Origin: Chrysomallon squamiferum
Taxonomy: Eukaryota > Mollusca > Gastropoda > Neomphalida > Peltospiridae
Reading direction: 5' to 3'
DNA: 64,000 nucleotides
Assembly (NCBI GenBank): GCA_012295275.1
Contig: CM022671.1
Coordinates: 9,845,212-9,909,211, forward strand
Below, piece after piece: positions 51,049 through 63,200 of this stretch. How positions within the stretch are numbered: position 1 is the first letter of the stretch; each line of letters starts with the position of its first letter. Under the pieces are notes generated by a model that did not search any database, was not told the DNA's origin, and worked only from the letters and a program-made list of their open reading frames with translations. Both the position numbers and the translations under genes were made by a program.

Positions 51049-51676
51049 TAAACTCAATAAAGGACAATATAGAAAAAACATAAAAAAAACCCCCAACTAC
51101 ACAATAGTGTCGAAAATATCTACGACATCTCTTAAGGAATCAAGCACAAGTTATTGTCATATGGAGTTAAAACAGATAATAAAACGTATTGTGGAAGAAA
51201 CCTGAAGGTTATAAACAGCAGGTATGGCTGTATTTAGTTTCATATGCCTAATGACAGTTATAGAAATCTTCAAAAGGAAAAACCCTATAGAAAGATAAAA
51301 CCAAATACCAGATATTTAGTGAGATAACACTCTGTAAATCATAAATTACACATATTTTTCAAAGAAAACGTTATCGCTTAGAAGAACTCCTGACAAGGCA
51401 GATAATAAATACTGGAAATCACACATACCAAATAAAGTGATGACAACGCTGTAATCTTGTTTAGCTGTTTGTACTAGGTGCATTATATATAAGTAACACT
51501 GTCACCAGTGAATCAGTCATGCAGATCAGAAAATAGTTATTTTGTTTTACTACAAGTACCAAATCAGTCTTTCTCTCTCACTCTTTTACTGTGTCTATCT
51601 GTCCAACTCTTTGTCTGTTTCACTCTGTTTTTATATGCCACTTCATTTCTTTTTCTCCATATCTCATTGCATCATT

Positions 51677-51678
<2 letters not shown>
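51045..51678. other. No gene seen
   Basis: Non-repetitive AT-rich sequence with no supported exon. Confidence 0.5.

Positions 51679-51769
<91 letters not shown>
51679..51769. repeat. (CT)n microsatellite
   Basis: About 45 CT units. Frames through it are artefacts. Confidence 0.97.
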
Positions 51770-51771
<2 letters not shown>

Positions 51772-52924
51772 GTCGTTTCATGAGAAATTTGTATCGATTA
51801 GTAGCACGGAATCAATTTATATACCGATCTCTCCTTTTAAAGCTACACAGATCATGACCTTTGCTAAACAGTCTGGAACGGATCATTGCCCAAAGTGTCC
51901 AACAAAGAGAACCGATCGTTCCAGTTAATGTTTTCAACAGGAATTCTTTTTTGTTTTTCTTTATTTTTTTCTGAATTACGAGAATAAAGAAGAGCTTTTT
52001 GGGGTGGGGGGTTAAATATATATATATATAAAAGAAAAAGACGAAAGACAAAACAAATTAAAAAATAGAAATGTTCGGCAAAAATATTTGTTCATCATGT
52101 AAATCCTTGTTACATGGATGTGGATATGGATTGGGATATGTAAATAGAGATAATAAACGACTTTTTGTCTTGAAAATTACATCCACCTTTTTGGCGGTAA
52201 CCCTATTTCCGAAATTTTTATACAAAAAAGTATCATTTTCATGGATTCCCACACTTTATGCAGGAATGTGAAGAGATACTGCAGAACAGTGATTCAGTCT
52301 GAAAATATTCCTACACTGATTGTTAAAATTCCACCTAAATGTGTCATTACTTTTTTAGATCATGACTGAAATACGAATCTATATCAAAATATATCTTGTA
52401 GTAGGTTTGTTTTTTTTTGTTTTTTTTGAAAATCTTTATTATAATAATTATAAATTAAGTTTAAAAACAAAAAAGTTCAGTATAAAGTTAGGTGGACGTC
52501 GCCATTTTTCGATCGTCGAAATGTCATTGCGTAAAGTGCGGACCAGTTTGAACTAATGCTTTTTCCTAACGCTGTCAGAAAAAGAAAAAAACAAACAAAA
52601 AAACACAGCTGTCAGTTTGCCAATGTTCACAATGACGTCCCGACTCCGGCTGTGAAAAAGTTCATTGGCGGCTTCTAAACTGTTTTGTAAAAGTATTGTT
52701 TTGTTACGAGTGATGAGAAGTCCCCAAAAACAGTATAATATGAAAGTATAAACAGTTTTATCAGATTTTTTTTTTACCTCGCCATGGATTCATTCTTAAC
52801 ATTTTTAATTGTCCCATTTTATTCGCCATCTTTCACCTAATTATTATACCACTTCTCAATTTTTTATTTTCAATTTTTTGTATGAAGTACGGCTATGAAC
52901 TGTGAGACTTCATATATTATACGA
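51770..52924. other. No firm gene; scattered coding-like scraps
   Basis: Short coding-like pieces appear on the plus strand: GGRRHFSIVEMSLRKVR near 52500 and FANVHNDVPTPAVKKFIGGF ending in TAA near 52678, the latter after an acceptor-like gctgtcag. They do not connect into a model and no family was recognised. They may be remnants of a mobile element. Confidence 0.25.
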
Positions 52925-52982
52925 TGCAACCAATAAGGTATATCTTTTTTCCTTACATTATTATTATTATTATTATTATTTC
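52925..52982. repeat. Dispersed repeat ending in (ATT)n, copy 2
   Basis: Contains gcaaccaataaggtatatct, then tttttccttacatt and an ATT array; compare 50798-50865. Confidence 0.7.
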
Positions 52983-53199
52983 CATAGCTGCCAAAAACGG
53001 TGATAATGATGGCAATAGTGATTCTGTGATATGTAGATTAATGTTGACGTGCAAAATGTAACTAAAATACACATTTCCTCTAATTAAAAAAGAAAGGTAA
53101 AACTCAACATTATTCAGAAAAAAATAAGAAGAAAAACACACACACACACATACAAACAAAAACAAAACAAAAATTTAAAATAAATTACATTTACTTTTA

Positions 53200-53590
53200 A
53201 TAACATATCTGTCAGGGCTATTTAGATAACACTGTTCTTAGCATTTGGTTTTGTGTTATCAGCATTATGTAATGAAGCCACGAAGCAATTATTTTTTGTC
53301 CGCATTTTGGACACGGATTTTAAATTCGCCATTTTCATAAAGAAATCCAGCACAGACGTATCCTGTTGTCTAAAGTGATGCAGCTTTCTTCTCTTTTATA
53401 CTGAGATTCTCCGTTTCCCGCAGTTCAGGAAAATCACAAAATTTGAACTTGCGTCCATTTCTCACTTGAAACATTACCTCTAGATACTATTTAAGTGATT
53501 CCCACTAAACGATCACGACAAACTTCTCTCAAACTGCTTTCCTTCAAGGTAACCATAACCATCCAAACCCAGACAACAGTTTTCTTTACA
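53200..53590 (-). pseudogene. Unidentified coding remnant
   Basis: Three minus-strand pieces with coding character lie in order but in different frames: VTLKESSLREVCRDRLVG, then VMFQVRNGRKFKFCDFPEL with RETENLSIKEKKAASL, then RQQDTSVLDFFMKMANLK. In-frame stops separate them. The order and density suggest one decayed gene or a mobile-element remnant. No family was recognised. Confidence 0.3.
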
Positions 53591-54107
53591 TATACTGTAT
53601 GACATGTGTTTGCGCAGTTTTCGTGTCTGTATATTGTTCTATTGCTGTATTATATAGCTGTTAGGTATACTGAAGTTTAATGTTTCGGTAAATTTTAGGT
53701 TTATGTTTACATTTGCAATTTGCTAGACTCTTGCATTTTCCGAATAGGTGATCAACAGTATTCCATTTTCAACAAGCAGACTGTCAGTTTTGTTTATTAC
53801 GTAAATTTTTTGAATACTCAATAATAAATTGTACATACTTTTTTTTTAAATGTGATTTTAGGTTATATTACTGAAGAACACTATCTTTGGATAAAATAAA
53901 AACAAAAATAATAAATACTTGTAAATTACAAAGTTTGTGGATCTAAAATTAATATCTGCAAATCATAATTCTAGTTTTACTCTCTTTTTTTCATATTTAT
54001 TTATTTATTTATTTGTTCGTTTTTTTTTTTTGGTTTTTTTTTTATAATTATAATTATTATTTTTATTAACGTTAATTACTTCAATAATAATAAATATTGC
54101 CTAAATG

Positions 54108-54178
54108 TGCATCGACAGGGAATCCAAACCGGCTGACCCGCGTGTCAGGCGAGTATTCTACCACCAGACCACCGATGA
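54108..54178 (-). tRNA. tRNA-Gly-derived pseudogene, anticodon position reads GAC
   Basis: A 71-nt minus-strand copy of the Gly-tRNA unit. The first base is T instead of G, the anticodon loop reads CTGACAC (GAC instead of GCC, which would be a valine anticodon), and the T arm (GGTTTGGATTCC) no longer pairs well. Probably inactive. Confidence 0.7.
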
Positions 54179-54398
54179 TTCACATTAGTGAATTTCTAAT
54201 TGTGTTTCTGTTGCATGCACAACACATAAGGAGTGATTGTCGTGCTACTGAACTTACTGTTGTCATGAAAAATGACCCACCTATATACTGACATAGTTAA
54301 AGTTTGAAAGCTACGTAAAATGAGAAAGTTTAATGGCAACATAAAAAATATTTTAGCACCATTCTCTTAATAATAATAACCTAAAATTTAACAACATC

Positions 54399-54463
54399 TG
54401 CATCGACCGGGAATTGAACCCGGGTCACCCGCGAGGCAGGCGAGTATTCTACCATTTGAACGT
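54399..54463 (-). tRNA. tRNA-Gly(GCC) pseudogene, 5' acceptor arm lost
   Basis: The 3' two thirds match the intact copy, with loop CTGCCTC (anticodon GCC) and T arm CCGGGTTCAATTCCCGG. The 5' acceptor strand GCATCGG and part of the D arm are replaced by flanking sequence (TTAACGTTCAAATGG). It cannot form the acceptor stem. Confidence 0.75.
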
Positions 54464-54742
54464 TAATCAAATTTTTAATTTGTCGTGTCTCTACTGGGTC
54501 TCACACGTCACAAACATTAAAAAAATTAGTTATAATTATAAATTTATAAAAATTAAAAAATTTATTTACGTTTTCAATACATCCACTTTGTTTAAATAAA
54601 CTTTATCAATAAAAAAGATAACAAATCCAAAAAAAACCCCATATACTCCTAAATTTTATAATTTGGTGTTTATAATTTTACTTTTATTTTATTTTATTTT
54701 ATTTTATTTTATTTTATTATTATTTATTTTCTCTTTCTTTAC

Positions 54743-54857
54743 CTTTAGCCAAACAAAACGTGTGTCTTTCGTCGAGTTACTTTGAGCCTTGTTTTCTGAG
54801 TACATCTTACTTGATCGCAACGCTGGATCATAATTCCAAACCTCACATGCATCATTT
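54743..54857 (-). CDS. Orphan exon-like block, duplicated at 56411-56511
   Basis: After an acceptor (catatgtaacag) the minus-strand frame reads NDACEVWNYDPALRSSKMYS, then ENKAQSNSTKDTRFVWLK, and meets a GTAAAG donor at 54742. Both splice sites and the codon pattern look good. A diverged second copy at 56411-56511 has lost about 20 bases and carries a stop, so that copy is dead. No family was recognised; it may be an exon of a host gene spanning the tRNA cassettes or a hitchhiking fragment. Confidence 0.35.
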
Positions 54858-54975
54858 CTGTTACATATGAAAAAAGCTGAAGTGTAAAAGCGTAATAGAA
54901 ACATACCAAAAATATTTTAAAATCATTCTTTTAATAATAATAATAATAATCGTCACTTAAATGTTGAGCAAAATG

Positions 54976-55081
54976 TGCACCGACCAGGAATCGAACCCGG
55001 GTCACCCGCGAATCGAAACCGGGAACTGAACCTGGGTCACCCGCGTGGCAGGCGAGTATTCTACCACTAGACCACCGATGC
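54976..55081 (-). tRNA. tRNA-Gly(GCC) unit with a 35-nt internal duplication
   Basis: The minus strand reads a normal acceptor strand (GCATCGG), D arm and GCC anticodon arm. The segment from CGCGGGTGACCC through the T arm is then present twice in tandem, 35 nt apart, before the acceptor 3' strand TCGGTGC and A. Length is 106 instead of 71 nt. The first T arm is GGTTCAGTTCC and the second is the consensus B box GGTTCGATTCC. Probably not a functional tRNA as it stands. Confidence 0.8.
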
Positions 55082-55086
55082 TTGAC

Positions 55087-55088
<2 letters not shown>

Positions 55089-55152
<64 letters not shown>
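55089..55152. repeat. Poly-A then (AT)n
   Basis: About 28 A pass directly into about 18 AT units, eight bases upstream of the altered tRNA unit on the minus strand. Confidence 0.9.
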
Positions 55153-55156
<4 letters not shown>

Positions 55157-55661
55157 CATACAGTAAAATTTAAATTCAGATACATTTAAAAATAAAATAA
55201 TATAATAATAATAAATGCTGCTAAATTATACAGTTTGTTGATCTCGAATTAAACAGATTCTGATTCTATTTTTACTAGTTGTTTGTTAATTTTTTAAAAC
55301 TGATCGCGATATATATATTTTTCGAAACATTCTCACAAAATGTTTAATAAACCTGTCATGTTTTACATTTTTAATTTTTTAATCGTCACGTTTCAGTGGA
55401 CACAGTATTTTACTATTGCTGGTGTGTCTCTTGTTTCTGTTCGATGCACAACACATAAAGAATGATATAGGTGTTACCGATATTTAACGTTCTGTTGTCA
55501 TGGAACATTACTCAGCTATATACAGACATATTTTGCAAAAGTGCAAATTGGTTATAATATTAGAAAAGCTCACGTGTAAAAGCGTAATAGCAAAATAAAA
55601 AATATTTTAAAATAAATCTTTTAATAAGCTAAACGTCTGAAAAATTTTTTTAAAAAAAATA

Positions 55662-55732
55662 TGCCTCGACCGGGAATTGAACCCGGGTCACCCGCGTGGC
55701 AGGCGAGTATTCTACCACTAGACCACCGATGC
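55662..55732 (-). tRNA. tRNA-Gly(GCC), best preserved copy
   Basis: A 71-nt cloverleaf on the minus strand: acceptor GCATCGG, D arm TGGTCTAGTGGTAGA (A box), anticodon loop CTGCCAC with GCC, T arm CCGGGTTCAATTCCCGG (B box GGTTCAATTCC), then TCGAGGC and A. It closely matches animal Gly-GCC tRNAs. Position 3:70 is A-G, a mismatch not seen in the degenerate copies, which keep T at 70. It may still be functional. Confidence 0.85.
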
Positions 55733-55839
55733 TGTACGTTAATTGAACTTTTAATTTGTCGTGTCTCTAAGAGTCTCTCGCACGTTATAAATATTTGAAA
55801 AAGTAGTTATAATTACAAATTTATAAAAATACAAATCTT

Positions 55840-57299
55840 TTCATACGTCACGGTTCAGTGGACAGTTCGTGACTTTAGTATTTTAGTGACATTCTTCAGT
55901 GGTGATTTATTTAGTTTGCATCTGCCAAAAAGTTATTTAGTAATATAGGAGCTACTGACTCAGTGACTGCTCATTTTATATCATCACCATTGTAACTGTT
56001 TTAATAATAATAAATATGTAAATGTTTATTCAACAAAATACTGTTACATCTATCATTACTACTACAACTACCAATACTACTATGACTATGACAAACAGAT
56101 GGATCAAAATGTTTAATCGCTGTTGTTTGTTTCTGAAAGCAAAATATATTGTAAAGATACTTAATATTGTCTGAATACGCCAATCAGCATTTATCAAATT
56201 TTGACAAAATGTTTGCCTAGTAATAAATTACTGCTTTTCAAAATGCTTCAGTTCTACCTCTCAAAGCCATTTATTTGAACCTGCTAAGCATTGATTTTAT
56301 CATTGTAAACAAGCTATATTAATATAGTTCACTGACGTAAACCAAACATCAACCTTAAATTTTCCTTACTTCTACTCTCCAGTTTTCCACTCATTCCATT
56401 CTTTACTTTTAGCCCAACATAGTTACTTTGAGTCTTGTTTTCTGAATACATCTTACATGATCGCGACACTGGAACATAAGTCCTCACGTGCATAATTTCT
56501 GTTTGCTATCTGCTTCGAATGTGTGTTGAAGTACACTTTTTTTTTTTTTTTTTGGGGCACATGTTTGGCTTTCTAAAAGCTAAATATATCTGAACAGTAG
56601 AACACATTTCTGCTAAAATTACTGACAAACCATTTTTTTTTTTCACATTTCAGTCTGCAGAATGATGTCATAAAAACAAATTAAAATTTCTTTAAATTCT
56701 TAATATTTCGTTGCCATATATTATGTTGATATAAAAGTGACCAGAACAAAAGCAAACAAATATTTTCAAGTACACTAAATATATTGTTTATTCTCACTAC
56801 TACAAATAGTTTCTATACTAACTAGAAAAGCTTCATTGGCCAGTGTTGCAGAATGACATATATTCAAGAATATAAAAATATAATGAACTATTTAATGTTT
56901 AAAGTAAAAAATGTATAAATAAAAAAAAAAACCCGAATATTCTGACATTAATATAACTAAGGTTTTCTAAAAAAAAGAAATTCTCAAATCTATAAAATAT
57001 AACAAAACTTTTTCAAAAACCTTTTTAATTCAAATAATAATTTAAAATTTAAATAAATTTGAAAACAGGATTTATTCAAGGAAATATAAACAGGACAAAT
57101 TAATTAAATGATGAAACGTTTTATAAAAGGAAAATCCGATATGATAAAATATGAAATAATCATGTTGATGAACAAATTTATATATATATATATATATATA
57201 ATAAATAAGAACTGGACAAAATATAATATAAAATAACACTACAATAGTTAGATTTTCTTTCTTTATAACAAAAAATAATCTAGGTATCATTAATATTAC
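55840..57299. other. AT-rich, probably MTMR14 intron
   Basis: Contains the outer cassette flanks and the dead exon-like copy at 56411-56511, and otherwise no coding-like segment. It lies downstream of the last MTMR14 exon found, which ends at a donor, so at least part of it should be intron. Confidence 0.4.
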
Positions 57300-58521
57300 C
57301 TTCCCAGCAAATAAAATAACAGGAACTACAAAACGTGATCGACATCGAGCAAATCTCGCCCGTTTCATGTGTTTGCACAGATCACGCAGTTTAGTCATGT
57401 CATAGATACTCTCCACACTGCACATAAAGAAATAATCAAAACTGTATAAATAAATATAAAACATGATATGTGAAACTGTTCTAAATAAAAAACAAAATAA
57501 TACCATGTGACAGGATTAAATGTATTTATAACTTTTAATAAAATAAGTGTTGCCAAATTAAAATACTAACAAAATAATATGTGTATGGAGTACTTCTACT
57601 AAGATTGTTATTTTGAAAACCATCATTTCCTTTTCTTTCATAATAAAACTGATTTCATTTTTAAACTTATATGCATACCCTACTTCTGAAAATTGTGAAA
57701 AGATTAAAATTTAAATGTTTACTGACTGTAAGCAATACATGAGATAATATCAAAAATATTTATTTTAATACTTTAATGATTTAAATACTGAGAGATTATT
57801 CAACTGTTACACAAATATATATACATATACAATTTTCAAGTTTTTAAAAATATATTTTAATAAAAATTGATTACTGTGAATATAATAGGAATGAAAAAAA
57901 AACATAAATGTTTCACTTTTCATAATTCTGGTGTCTATCGTGTACTTCATACTCCATTAGAATGATTTTACCCGGATAATGGGCACACAGTTCACCATTG
58001 AAATTTGTCAAAACCTGAAAACAAGACATTGGCATTAAAACCTGAGCAAAATTAAAAAAAAATGAATTACAGCCACACAAGTATCATTTTTATCATCATG
58101 GACATTTTTAAAAACAATGTCATGCTCATATTCAGCCAATCAGCTTATAGAAACATGACATGGATGTTGCAGATTTGGTTGTTGGCTCTGAGAGCTCAAG
58201 ATATAGGGTAACTATTTCCATGGGCTGCGGGGGATTAAAGAGTTGAACATGAAGCAAATTTGTTCATGTACAAAGAGGTATATATGTAAAGATACATGAT
58301 TTGTAGATGTTTAATACATTTCAGTGAGCTTTCCCCCATTCCATCCTGGAGTATTAAAAACACTAAAATACCCACTGACCTGGCACAAATCTAAAACTGA
58401 TAATTATTACAAAGAATAATAATATGAAAAGGTGCTATTTTGTTTTTGAAATTTTTAACCTTACAAATGAATAGTTCAGAATGTATACTTACTGAATATT
58501 TATAATCCTTTGCAATCAACA
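57300..58521 (-). CDS. MTMR14: Myotubularin-related protein 14 (phosphoinositide 3-phosphatase), N-terminal exons
   Basis: Three consecutive exons fit MTMR14 (Jumpy). 58521-58493 ends AKDYKYS before GTAAGTATAC; 58014-57917 reads VLTNFNGELCAHYPGK then IILMEYEVHDRHQNYE; 57417-57300 reads VESIYDMTKLRDLCKH, MKRARFARCRSRFVVPVILF and AGK, before GTAATATT. Phases agree (0, then 2+1). The vertebrate protein has RDYCFSVIPNTNGDICGHYP and KMARCRGRFVCPVILFKGK in the same order. The family dephosphorylates PI3P and PI(3,5)P2 and restrains autophagy. The start of the 58493 exon is unclear: the conserved frame meets a stop just upstream, so either the acceptor is at 58522 or one base is missing and the exon reaches 58541. 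Earlier exons, and the catalytic CX5R exon and C-terminus, were not found. GTPBP6 lies upstream in the same orientation. Confidence 0.85.
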
Positions 58522-58541
58522 CTTGACATTATAATACCACC

Positions 58542-60297
58542 CTGGATAATTAAAACAGTTAACATTATTAGTATTATCATTGTTTAAATTAAAATATTAA
58601 TTCATATGCAAAATAAGTTAAGGTCTTAATACTGTTATATATATATTCTTTATATAAAATGCATTTAATTATGATCTGCTTTAAAAAAATATAAAATTGA
58701 AAGTGTTTTATTTAAACAATTTAATAAACATAAATAAATAAATATCTCAATTAAATTTGTATTTATTTCACCATTGTGATAAAAGTCAGTTTCACTCTCA
58801 CACGTAAATCAGCAAGAACACTGTGGACAAGTTTTGTTAATGTTGTTAACTTTACAATCCCTGTATCAGTATGATTCCACAGACATAGGCAAAATTACAG
58901 AATAGATTCACAGGATGTAAACATTACATGGTTTAAGAATTAAAACTGTGAAAAGTAATTAGGAATATTTCAACACACATTCAGTTTGTAATAACTGACG
59001 TATCTGTAAAAGTGTAATACACTCATGACAATGAATTTTATATTCTGCCAATTTATAAATTTTATGTTAATGTTAAAATGGTGTTTAACTTCAGGTCACT
59101 TCCCTTAACTTTATGTGTGGTTTTAGAAACGTTCCAAAAGATTGCATACATCTTTCCCAACGACAATGACAAGATATGTAAAAATGAACAAAACTATTAG
59201 CATATCATGGAAGTGCATGGCAATAGACACCTGCATCATTGGCCTTTTCAACATCTTTTATAAGAGAGGTAAAAAAGAAAAAGAGAAATAAATAAACAAA
59301 TAATTAATATGGTGCATGTTCTGTTATAGTATTTAAGCATGAATTTTAATTCCAACTCCTTATCAAATAAAACATTTAATAATAATTATCTACAAAGAAT
59401 TAGACAATTTCTTTTCTTTCTTTCTTTTTTTTTTTTTAAATTTATGCAGATACATATTTAAATTCAAAATGCATTTTTGAAATTATGAAATTTCATATTC
59501 TATTTTGTTTTATGTGACTTTCATGCTAACACATATGCATATATAATTTTTACATTATGTCAGTTACAAATTAAATAAATAAAGAAAGAAACGTTTGGGA
59601 ATATTCAAAAGAAAATGCACATTTTTAATTTTATATTTTTTCTTAAAACCTATTCATCTCCCATTCCTGGGAGATCTGCTATGTGATTTATTTCCCTCCT
59701 TTGAGAAAATCGTATTTTCTCCTCAATACATCACTGTACCAAAACCATTAATATAGAAACATTCTGAGGTTACATTTCAGGACATTTGTTCATCCTTTTG
59801 TTACAAACAGTAATAAAAGCTAAACAAAAAAGCAGTGGAACATTCAACAGACACTGTCACATTATGCATTGCAGTCAACTGTTTAAATAAGACACAGATC
59901 CATTAACAATGTTTAACCTGGAGTTGTCTCATTCATCAGCTCTTTGTTGCCTATAGCAACTCTTCTTCAGCTTTCAAAGACCAGCTGAATTTTACACAGC
60001 GGAAATATTCAGGATGACCTGTTGTAGACCCTACTCAGACAGATAAGTGAGGATCATAACATAACAAAGAACAAATACTGTTTTAATTAACAATTGAGTT
60101 TAATATGCCTTTCTCTTTTTGGATCATTCATATCACTCATTTAATATGCGAGTTTTGTTCAAAACTGGTTCATGAATTGACAATTTCATTATTCTTAATT
60201 TCTGGTTCTGATAATAAACTGTGTCCATTTCATTCCTCATTTTAAAATATCTGTTATTACAGAAATATAAATAAACTAGGAACCAATACTATATGTA
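58542..60297. other. Region between GTPBP6 and recognised MTMR14 exons
   Basis: Should contain the GTPBP6 3' untranslated region and the first MTMR14 exon(s), which I could not identify. Two segments (59640-59720 and 59910-60050) are somewhat GC-richer. On the minus strand 59715-59650 reads EEKIRFSQRREINHIADLP, which may be chance. Confidence 0.4.
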
Positions 60298-63200
60298 TTA
60301 TCTTTTATTGTTGCTTGAAAATTGTGCTTTGAATTTAGCATAAACTGCTGTACTTATAATCACATTCACTAGAAGATGTTCATTATCAGTGTCAGGATCA
60401 ACAGACTTCACTGTGGCCTCTTTGTACAGCCATCTGAAAAAGTTACACAGTCTTTTATTTACAATACAGCTGAAGTACTACTTTATATTTATTAATTTTT
60501 TAATGCTGAACTATCTCAAGTTTATCTGACATTTAACAGCCATTACATTACTTTCTAAAAATATCATTTATATAAAACATTCTGTACTTAAATGAATATT
60601 AATCAGTTAATACAGAAAGTTGGCTATCTCAATATAAACTTATATTTGTAATATAAAGAAGTGAAGACCTAAATGCAGCAGTTTCATTATTCACAACACA
60701 TATCTGCTATAATCAGTGTCAAACATTTTCTAACACAACTGCAGATCACCTTTATTTTACTGGAATGGTAAACAAAATGGTAGGACATGACAACATCTGT
60801 TTGGTAACACAGTCTATCCAGTCAGTGCTAAAAACACTTTCTTCTGTAGTCCAGTAGTGCTAAAAACATTTACTTCTGTAGTCCAGTCAGTGCTAAAAAC
60901 ACTTACTTCTGTAGTCCAGTCAGTGCTAAAAACACTTACTTCTGTAGTCCAGTCAGTGCTAAAAACACTTACTTCTGTAGTCCAGTCAGTGCTAAAAACA
61001 CTTCTATAGTCCAGTCAGTGCTAAAAACATTTACTTCTGTAGTCCAGTCAGAGCTAAAAACACTTACTTCTGTGGTCCAGTCAGTGCTAAAAACACTTAC
61101 TTCTGTCGGAATTCACTACTTAGAAAATGTGTCTAACATACATCTTGCATTCAGATCTTAACAATTTGGGGTTTTTTTTCTTACAGATTGAACATTTCAT
61201 CTGTCATTGAAATAATAACTACAGCTAAAACAACAACAACACTTCAAATGAAATGTTTATGAATACATAATACATGTTTACCTAAGGTGTTCACCATCCA
61301 TTGGAATGCGGAAGGTTTTATCCAACTGACCAGTTGATGCTATGAGGTCATCTTGAATCTTACTCTGCAGTTCTGCTAAGCCTTTCCCTGTTGTAGCTGA
61401 GACCAAAAAGGCATTCTTTTTTACATTGATGGCTTCATCAGTGCTGCAATTTAAAATGTGTTGCAGAATTTATAAAACAAACTATAATTATATTTTAAAA
61501 TCAGTAATGCAAATACCGAAATATAGTGTTACAAAATAAATATAAAAAAACAACAAAAAAACCCCAACAACTGAAAATAACTCAGAGAACATGTTTCAAC
61601 TGTAACAAGATAATTAAATAGAGCATACCATGGTATTAAATCAACTTTATTGTAGACTTCTATAATATTTGACATCTGAGCTGATGATAGCATCATCCTC
61701 AATGTCCCAATAACATTATCATGCTGAGCTTCTGTGTCTGGATGACTTATGTCTCGTACATGTACAATAACATCCTGATACAAGAAGAGAATATGCAAGT
61801 AACAAAAACAAATACATAGATTAAATCATGCCTTTAAAACAAATTAATTGGATAAACTGGTGTAAAGATATTAATGTAAAATGTATTTTAATATAATAAT
61901 GCACATAATTTTCATTTTAACTAGTTGAATGTAAATTCTACAAAACACTTATAATCATTGCTAACATTTGTTACTTCTCGCAAAAAACAAATAGTTCAGG
62001 AACTAAAATTTTAATTTCAAGAAAGAATGGATTAAATCATGGCCATTTGAAAATTAAATACTTAACAAATTTTCCAATGACTTTTTCCTCATTTGTTTCT
62101 AAATATAATCATGGCATTAGCAGTCATTACCTTTTATAAAGTTGGAATGAATATCTCCTTGGATTTTTGAAATTCTTACAGAATTTAAGAAGTAAGATTT
62201 TTTTTTTTTCAGTTATTGTTATTCCAACATATTTACAATCCCTGTTTTACAGAAAGGTAAATATGGGATGAAAAAATATGTAATATTTCTATTTAGTTCC
62301 TTACAGCAAGAACAGCATCTTCTAGAGTAGCAGCAAAAGCATTGATCAAATCCAGCGGAATGTCAGAAATAAATCCAACTGTGTCAATGAAAACAGCTGT
62401 CATCTTATTGGGTAATCTGCCTGCATGGGCTGTAACATCAAGTGTTGCAAACAGCTGGTCTTTGGGTATCAAACTAGAATCTCCAGTTAATGCTTTAATT
62501 AGAGCAGTTTTCCCTGAAATAATTTAGAATTATCTTATATTGTTACTAACTATCAAAAAATATATCTTAATTTTAAAATATATTTAAAAAGAATCCACAG
62601 CCTTAAACAAAAGAAATGAACAAAAAATAAACACTTTTTAAAAATGTTTTAGCTTTCATTATTGTACTTTCTAATATCTAATTAAAAGTTTACAGTAAAT
62701 GATTTCACTTTCTAGAATAAATTTAAATCAGTCAGTGATATGCTAAAGGGACCTGAACATTTTTATTGGGTACATATTATAACTATGTTTCATTCTTTAA
62801 AGTGTAATACACATTATTTGGTATCTGTGTTAAAATAAATATATATAACAAAAGAACAAAAACATAAATGTTTTTCAGTTGTAAGAAATAAAGATATAGT
62901 AAAAACATGCTACCAGCATTGGTGTAGCCAACAACTGCTACTGATGGAATTTGCTTCCGCTGTCGGTTTCTGCGTAACAAACTTCTTTGACCTTTCAACT
63001 CTTTCAGAATGTTTTTGAGTTTCAGTTCCCTTTCCTGGGTACATGTTTAAAGAAACAAATTATAATAATGAATTCAGAAAATTAACAAAGAAATCTCTAG
63101 CAACTAACAAAAAATGTCAAATTGAATTTGATCAAGTCAGTTGACAAAAACAGTGAATGTATGAAAAAATGTTACTTCACTGTATCATTTTAAGTGTATG

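Larger units (their letters stand above)
53900..56515. repeat. Duplicated tRNA-Gly cassettes
   Basis: Flanking blocks recur with the tRNA units: a left block with tttgtggatctaaaattaa (about 53933) or tttgttgatctcgaattaa (about 55231), a block with tgcacaacacataa (about 54218 and 55446), and a block with tttaatttgtcgtgtctcta (about 54473 and 55752). An exon-like block recurs at 54743-54857 and 56411-56511. The cluster appears to have grown by local duplication and rearrangement, with 10-25 percent divergence judged by eye. Confidence 0.75.

Noticed and set aside
57072-57506. 144-codon minus-strand frame taken as one gene
   Set aside because: Only 57417-57300 matches MTMR14; the rest is flanking intron read through.
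59715-59790. Possible first MTMR14 exon around 59650-59715
   Set aside because: The reading EEKIRFSQRREI has no clear match to the family N-terminus and no donor.
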